Of a stretch of 64,000 bases of DNA, positions 61,182 through 64,000 are shown piece by piece (within the stretch, counting starts at the first letter, position 1; each line of letters opens with the position of its first letter). This stretch comes from Paenibacillus_F sp047238265 (GTDB lineage: Bacteria > Bacillota > Bacilli > Paenibacillales > NBRC-103111). The notes beneath the pieces are model-generated. The model was not told the DNA's origin. It made no database searches and saw only the letters and a program-made list of their open reading frames with translations. The position numbers were made by a program, and so were the translations under genes. The stretch is taken from positions 2,604,001-2,668,000 of the forward strand of contig NZ_JBDFMM010000001.1 of the NCBI RefSeq assembly GCF_047238265.1, read 5' to 3'.

Positions 61182-61952
61182 ATGTCCTTAACTTACGAAG
61201 ACAGAAGGAGTACGATTTTAAAACAGCTGGAAATGGAAGGGAAAGTCCAGGTTCACCTGCTTTCCGCTGAATTTAACGTGTCCACGGAAACGGTCCGCAG
61301 AGATTTGGATCGTCTGGAAAAAGAGGGCAGGCTGCGCAAAGTTTACGGGGGCGCCGTAAAAATGCGATCCGACCGGGTTGAGCCGCCGTTTCTTAAACGC
61401 GCGCAAATGATGCGCGAGGAGAAAGCTTCCGTCGGCAAGCTTGCCGCTTCTCTGATCCGGGACGGTGAAACCGTCATTCTGGATAACGGAACGACAACGC
61501 TTGAAATTTTGCGTCATCTGGGGAATCGCCCCGACGTGACGCTGATCACGCATTCCGTGCCGGTTTTGACGGCCGCGATGGATATGTTTGCGGGCAAAAT
61601 CATTTTTGCCGGAGGCGAAATCAACCGGCATTATCAGGCTGCAACGGGCGCGTTGACGGATCGGCTGCTTGATCAGTTTAAGGTGAACAAAGCGTTTATA
61701 TCGGTTGGAGGGATATCGCTGGTTGACGGCATTACCGATTATCATCTGGATGAAGCTCTTCTTTCGCAGAAAATTATGCAGCGGGCGGAAGAATCCATTC
61801 TCGTTGCCGACCATACAAAATTCGGCGTGACGACATTTGCCCGCGTGGCCAAGCTGGAGGAATTTTCGATGGTGATCACCGATTCGGGCTGTCCGCGGGA
61901 TTGGATCGACAGCGTCGAGGCGCTTGGAATCGAAATGCGGATAAGTTCATAA
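61182..61952 (+). CDS. DeoR/GlpR-family transcriptional regulator
   Basis: A 256-residue repressor. Residues 5-57 are the DeoR helix-turn-helix (EDRRSTILKQLEMEGKVQVH, EFNVSTETVRRDLDRLEKEG). The C-terminal sugar-phosphate isomerase-like domain has ILDNGTTTLEI, FAGGEINRHYQAATGAL and LVADHTKFGVTTF. GGAGG lies seven bases before the ATG. Such proteins respond to phosphorylated sugars. No sugar operon follows, only a permease remnant, so its target genes are elsewhere or lost. Confidence 0.9.
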   Translation: MSLTYEDRRSTILKQLEMEGKVQVHLLSAEFNVSTETVRRDLDRLEKEGRLRKVYGGAVKMRSDRVEPPFLKRAQMMREEKASVGKLAASLIRDGETVILDNGTTTLEILRHLGNRPDVTLITHSVPVLTAAMDMFAGKIIFAGGEINRHYQAATGALTDRLLDQFKVNKAFISVGGISLVDGITDYHLDEALLSQKIMQRAEESILVADHTKFGVTTFARVAKLEEFSMVITDSGCPRDWIDSVEALGIEMRISS

Positions 61953-62028
61953 GAAGAGGCACGAATACAGGGCGGAGGGGGGAACTCGTTCATCAACACC
62001 TCATGACCCTTCGCATGGCGGGGCTTGT

Positions 62029-62349
62029 AGGGTAGCCGTCTATGTCGGTTTTAACGATGAAGATATCGAGCGCATGGAGAAGAAATGGGCGGAATGGGAC
62101 CCGGGTGTGCGGCTTATCGTACTTCGTTCGAGCTATCGCAGCATTATCCGGCCGCTCCTCAAGTTTGTCGATACGGTGGAGTGGAAAACCGCGGAAACCG
62201 ACCATATTACGGTGCTGATTCCGCAATTTATCACCAAACACTGGTGGCAGCACATTCTGCATAACCAGACCAGTCTGCTGCTCAGAGCCTACCTGTTTAA
62301 CCGCAAAGACGTGGTTATCTCAACGGTTCCTTACCATCTGAACAAGTAA
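62029..62349 (+). pseudogene. 3' remnant of an APC-type permease gene
   Basis: In frame from about 62029: VAVYVGFNDEDIERMEKKWA, then EWDPGVRLIVLRSSYRSIIR, DHITVLIPQFITKHWWQHIL and HNQTSLLLRAYLF, ending in a stop at 62347. This is the cytoplasmic tail of bacillar APC-family permeases. None of the membrane helices remain. The frame upstream of 62029 is unrelated, and the internal ATG 62074 has no ribosome site. A terminator follows. Confidence 0.7.
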
Positions 62350-62360
62350 AAAAATGCTCG

Positions 62361-62391
62361 AAAAATCCGCGGAACACGCGGATTTTTTTAT
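62361..62391 (+). terminator. intrinsic terminator
   Basis: AAAAATCCGCG GAACA CGCGGATTTTTTT. Confidence 0.85.
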
Positions 62392-62635
62392 TTCCGGGGA
62401 AAGTATCCGAACCTTTCAATTTGTACCAAGATTCTATTTTAAATAAGCGGATTCATTAAAGGTCATGACAACTGAAAGGGAGTTTTTTAAAAAATAAACG
62501 TTTCTCCCTGGAAGTGTTGCACCGGCAAGGAAACTCCCCGAAAAAAGGTTGTTTTAGAACATTGAAATGATTAAACTACGGATAACGGCAGGTTCAAGTA
62601 ATCGATGAGACGAAGAGGAAGAGGGGGAAACCGAA

Positions 62636-63091
62636 ATGAAAACGATCAGATGCATGATGGACCATCTGTACTGGGCGGACGGACGCATCTTGGACGCGCT
62701 CGAGGAGAGTGGGACGAAGAACAAGGACCTTCTGAAGCTGGTCCGGCACGTCGCGGTCGCGGAACAAGTCTGGCTGTCCCGGTTGCAGGGCAAAGGCAAC
62801 GCGCAATATTTGTTGTGGGAGGAAGCGGAAGACCTGGCGGCAATCCGGAAGATATTCGAAGAAAACGCCAAGCAATATCGCGTCTATGTCGAAGGGCTCC
62901 GGAAATCCGAGCTGGACGAGATGATCGACTATGCGAATCAGAGCGGGGTTCCGTTCCGTACGTCCGTCCGGGATATCCTGCTGCAGGTGCTCTTGCATGG
63001 GCAGTATCACCGGGGACAGATCAACCGGGCACTCCGGATCGAATCGGCGGAGCCTGTCCAAATCGATTACATCACGTTCGCGAGGCTCTAA
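62636..63091 (+). CDS. DinB-family protein
   Basis: A 151-residue four-helix bundle protein of the DinB class. Metal-site histidines are in LVRHVAVAEQVW (about 38) and LLHGQYHRGQINR (two). The C-terminal sequence PVQIDYITFARL is typical. GAGGGGG lies seven bases before the ATG. It is a second, distant paralogue of the protein at 35980. Role unknown. Confidence 0.85.
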   Translation: MKTIRCMMDHLYWADGRILDALEESGTKNKDLLKLVRHVAVAEQVWLSRLQGKGNAQYLLWEEAEDLAAIRKIFEENAKQYRVYVEGLRKSELDEMIDYANQSGVPFRTSVRDILLQVLLHGQYHRGQINRALRIESAEPVQIDYITFARL

Positions 63092-63130
63092 CAGGGCCTA
63101 ATCATCATTACTTGGAATGAGATCGGGATA

Positions 63131-63210
63131 AACTAACGGGAGACGTTAGTTCATTTACACCAAATGCAGTATATCCGCATGGAACATGGCCGGGTATACT
63201 GCATTTTGGT
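63131..63210. repeat. two adjacent inverted repeats after DinB gene
   Basis: AACTAACG GGAGA CGTTAGTT (63131-63151) is a perfect 8-bp stem. ACCAAATGCAGTATA (63159-63173) pairs with TATACTGCATTTTGGT (63195-63210), leaving a 21-base loop. Neither ends in a long T run. They may be a terminator pair or a small mobile-type repeat. Confidence 0.5.
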
Positions 63211-63468
63211 CTTCTCGCGTTGACTATGACTTTTCAAAAAAAATCTCCGTAAGCCATTTTCAATTTGATTGTTCGCTTATTTGCTTGTTTTCATGTTCCA
63301 TTCTTATTTTCCTTGCTTACATCCTTCGATGAACAGCCATATATTTTAGAAGTAATTGAACGCGTACATGCCGGATTTCGAAGGTTTCCGTTAGGCGAAG
63401 GGACGCCGCGGGTGCTTTTATTCCGTGCTTTTGCTATCATTATAAAAAAAGCATAAGGGGAAATCGTA
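63211..63468. other. intergenic region before heme oxygenase gene
   Basis: AT-rich with no supported gene. A short frame at 63265-63456 has no ribosome site or family match. No Fur box was seen. Confidence 0.45.
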
Positions 63469-64000
63469 ATGACAACTACTATCGTCAGCCGCTTAAGGGA
63501 AGAAACGGCTTCTTTTCACGACCGGATCGAACAGAACGCGTATGCAAAAGCGATTATGGATAAATCTTTGACGCTTGAAACCTATAAAGCTTACTTGGAG
63601 AAGTTTTACGGCTTTATTCTGCCGTCGGAAAAAGCGCTCGGAGAGCTGCCGGAATGGGAGGTTCGCGGTTTCGATATCGAATCCCGCCGGAAAGCGCCCC
63701 TTCTCGAAAGCGACTTGGAGCAGCTTGGCTTGACAAAGGGGCAAATCGGGGAGCTGCCGCTGTGCGCCAGTCTCCCGGATGTCTCCACTTTACCCCGTGC
63801 GCTCGGATATTTGTACGTACTGGAAGGCTCCACGCTTGGGGGGCAGTTAATTACGAAGCAGCTGAAAGCGGTTCTTTCGGTTGATCCCGAAGTCAACGGA
63901 CGTTATTTCAGCAGTTACGGAACGGATGTCCGGACCAAATGGACCGAATTCCGCGAGTTTCTATTGGAGAACGTAAAGGAAGAAGAGCAGGACCAGGTTG
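63469..64000 (+). CDS. biliverdin-producing heme oxygenase (3' end outside window)
   Basis: The frame runs from ATG 63469 (AAGGGGA eight bases upstream) through the right edge, 177 residues so far of about 190-210. It starts MTTTIVSRLREETASFHDRI, where the His of the FHDRIE motif (residue 16) is the heme ligand. LGYLYVLEGSTLGGQLITKQ is the distal helix with the glycine-rich bend seen in BphO-type heme oxygenases. It opens heme to biliverdin, CO and iron. In many bacteria the next gene is a bacteriophytochrome that uses the biliverdin; this cannot be seen here. Confidence 0.88.
   Translation, partial: MTTTIVSRLREETASFHDRIEQNAYAKAIMDKSLTLETYKAYLEKFYGFILPSEKALGELPEWEVRGFDIESRRKAPLLESDLEQLGLTKGQIGELPLCASLPDVSTLPRALGYLYVLEGSTLGGQLITKQLKAVLSVDPEVNGRYFSSYGTDVRTKWTEFREFLLENVKEEEQDQV

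Overview
The window looks like a chromosome segment from a spore-forming, Gram-positive bacterium of the Paenibacillus type. The reasons are strong AGGAGG-type ribosome sites with many TTG and GTG starts, lipoproteins with a Gram-positive lipobox, a SigO/RsoA/YvrJ-type split sigma locus, a BceRS-BceAB-type peptide-sensing module, secreted GH19 and GH46 glycan hydrolases, and intrinsic terminators after most units. No rRNA, tRNA, CRISPR array, insertion sequence or prophage was seen. The genus is an inference; the general type is well supported.

Layout. 1-6.3 kb: end of a DUF2269-like membrane protein, an MFS efflux pump, and a long DUF11-repeat gene broken by one extra base. 6.5-14 kb: Fur-controlled siderophore cluster 1 (AraC-type regulator fused to a siderophore-binding domain, two esterases, lipoprotein, two permeases, ATPase). 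14-21 kb: greA, then a six-gene operon (HpaB-type flavin monooxygenase, Nudix, M24 hydrolase, SbnA-like PLP enzyme, a proteobacterial-type PyrE and a class 2 PyrD) that looks like a small specialised-metabolite pathway. 21-23 kb: a split sigma factor with three promoters of matching architecture, in front of the sigma operon, yvrJ and an L,D-transpeptidase gene. 23-28.7 kb: XRE regulator, peptide deformylase, TetR plus YqeB-like protein, ABC ATPase, AraC regulator, GH19 chitinase. 28.8-34.7 kb: BceRS-BceAB-type system and a DUF418 protein. 35-42 kb: WYL regulator, DinB protein, AAA-ATPase remnant, RlmN, a large secreted propeller protein, and a gutted tetR. 42-54 kb: FAD monooxygenase, Fur-controlled siderophore cluster 2 (two permeases, an ABC exporter, ATPase, and on the other strand an AraC-binding-protein fusion and a lipoprotein), and an orphan histidine kinase. 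54.5-64 kb: DoxX-like protein, GNAT, FAD oxidoreductase with its TetR repressor, GH46 chitosanase, EamA transporter, DeoR regulator, a permease remnant, DinB, and the start of a heme oxygenase.

How it works together. Iron is the main theme. Two siderophore uptake clusters are each controlled by Fur boxes and by a regulator whose own sensor half resembles a siderophore-binding protein, and a heme oxygenase stands at the right edge. Cell-envelope stress (BceRS-BceAB, L,D-transpeptidase), drug handling (MFS, FAD monooxygenases, TetR pairs) and glycan degradation fill most of the rest.

The signals most worth following are the HpaB-to-PyrD operon, the split sigma promoter set, and a recurring arrangement in which a short tandem-repeat array lies between a stop codon and an intrinsic terminator (four times in the window).
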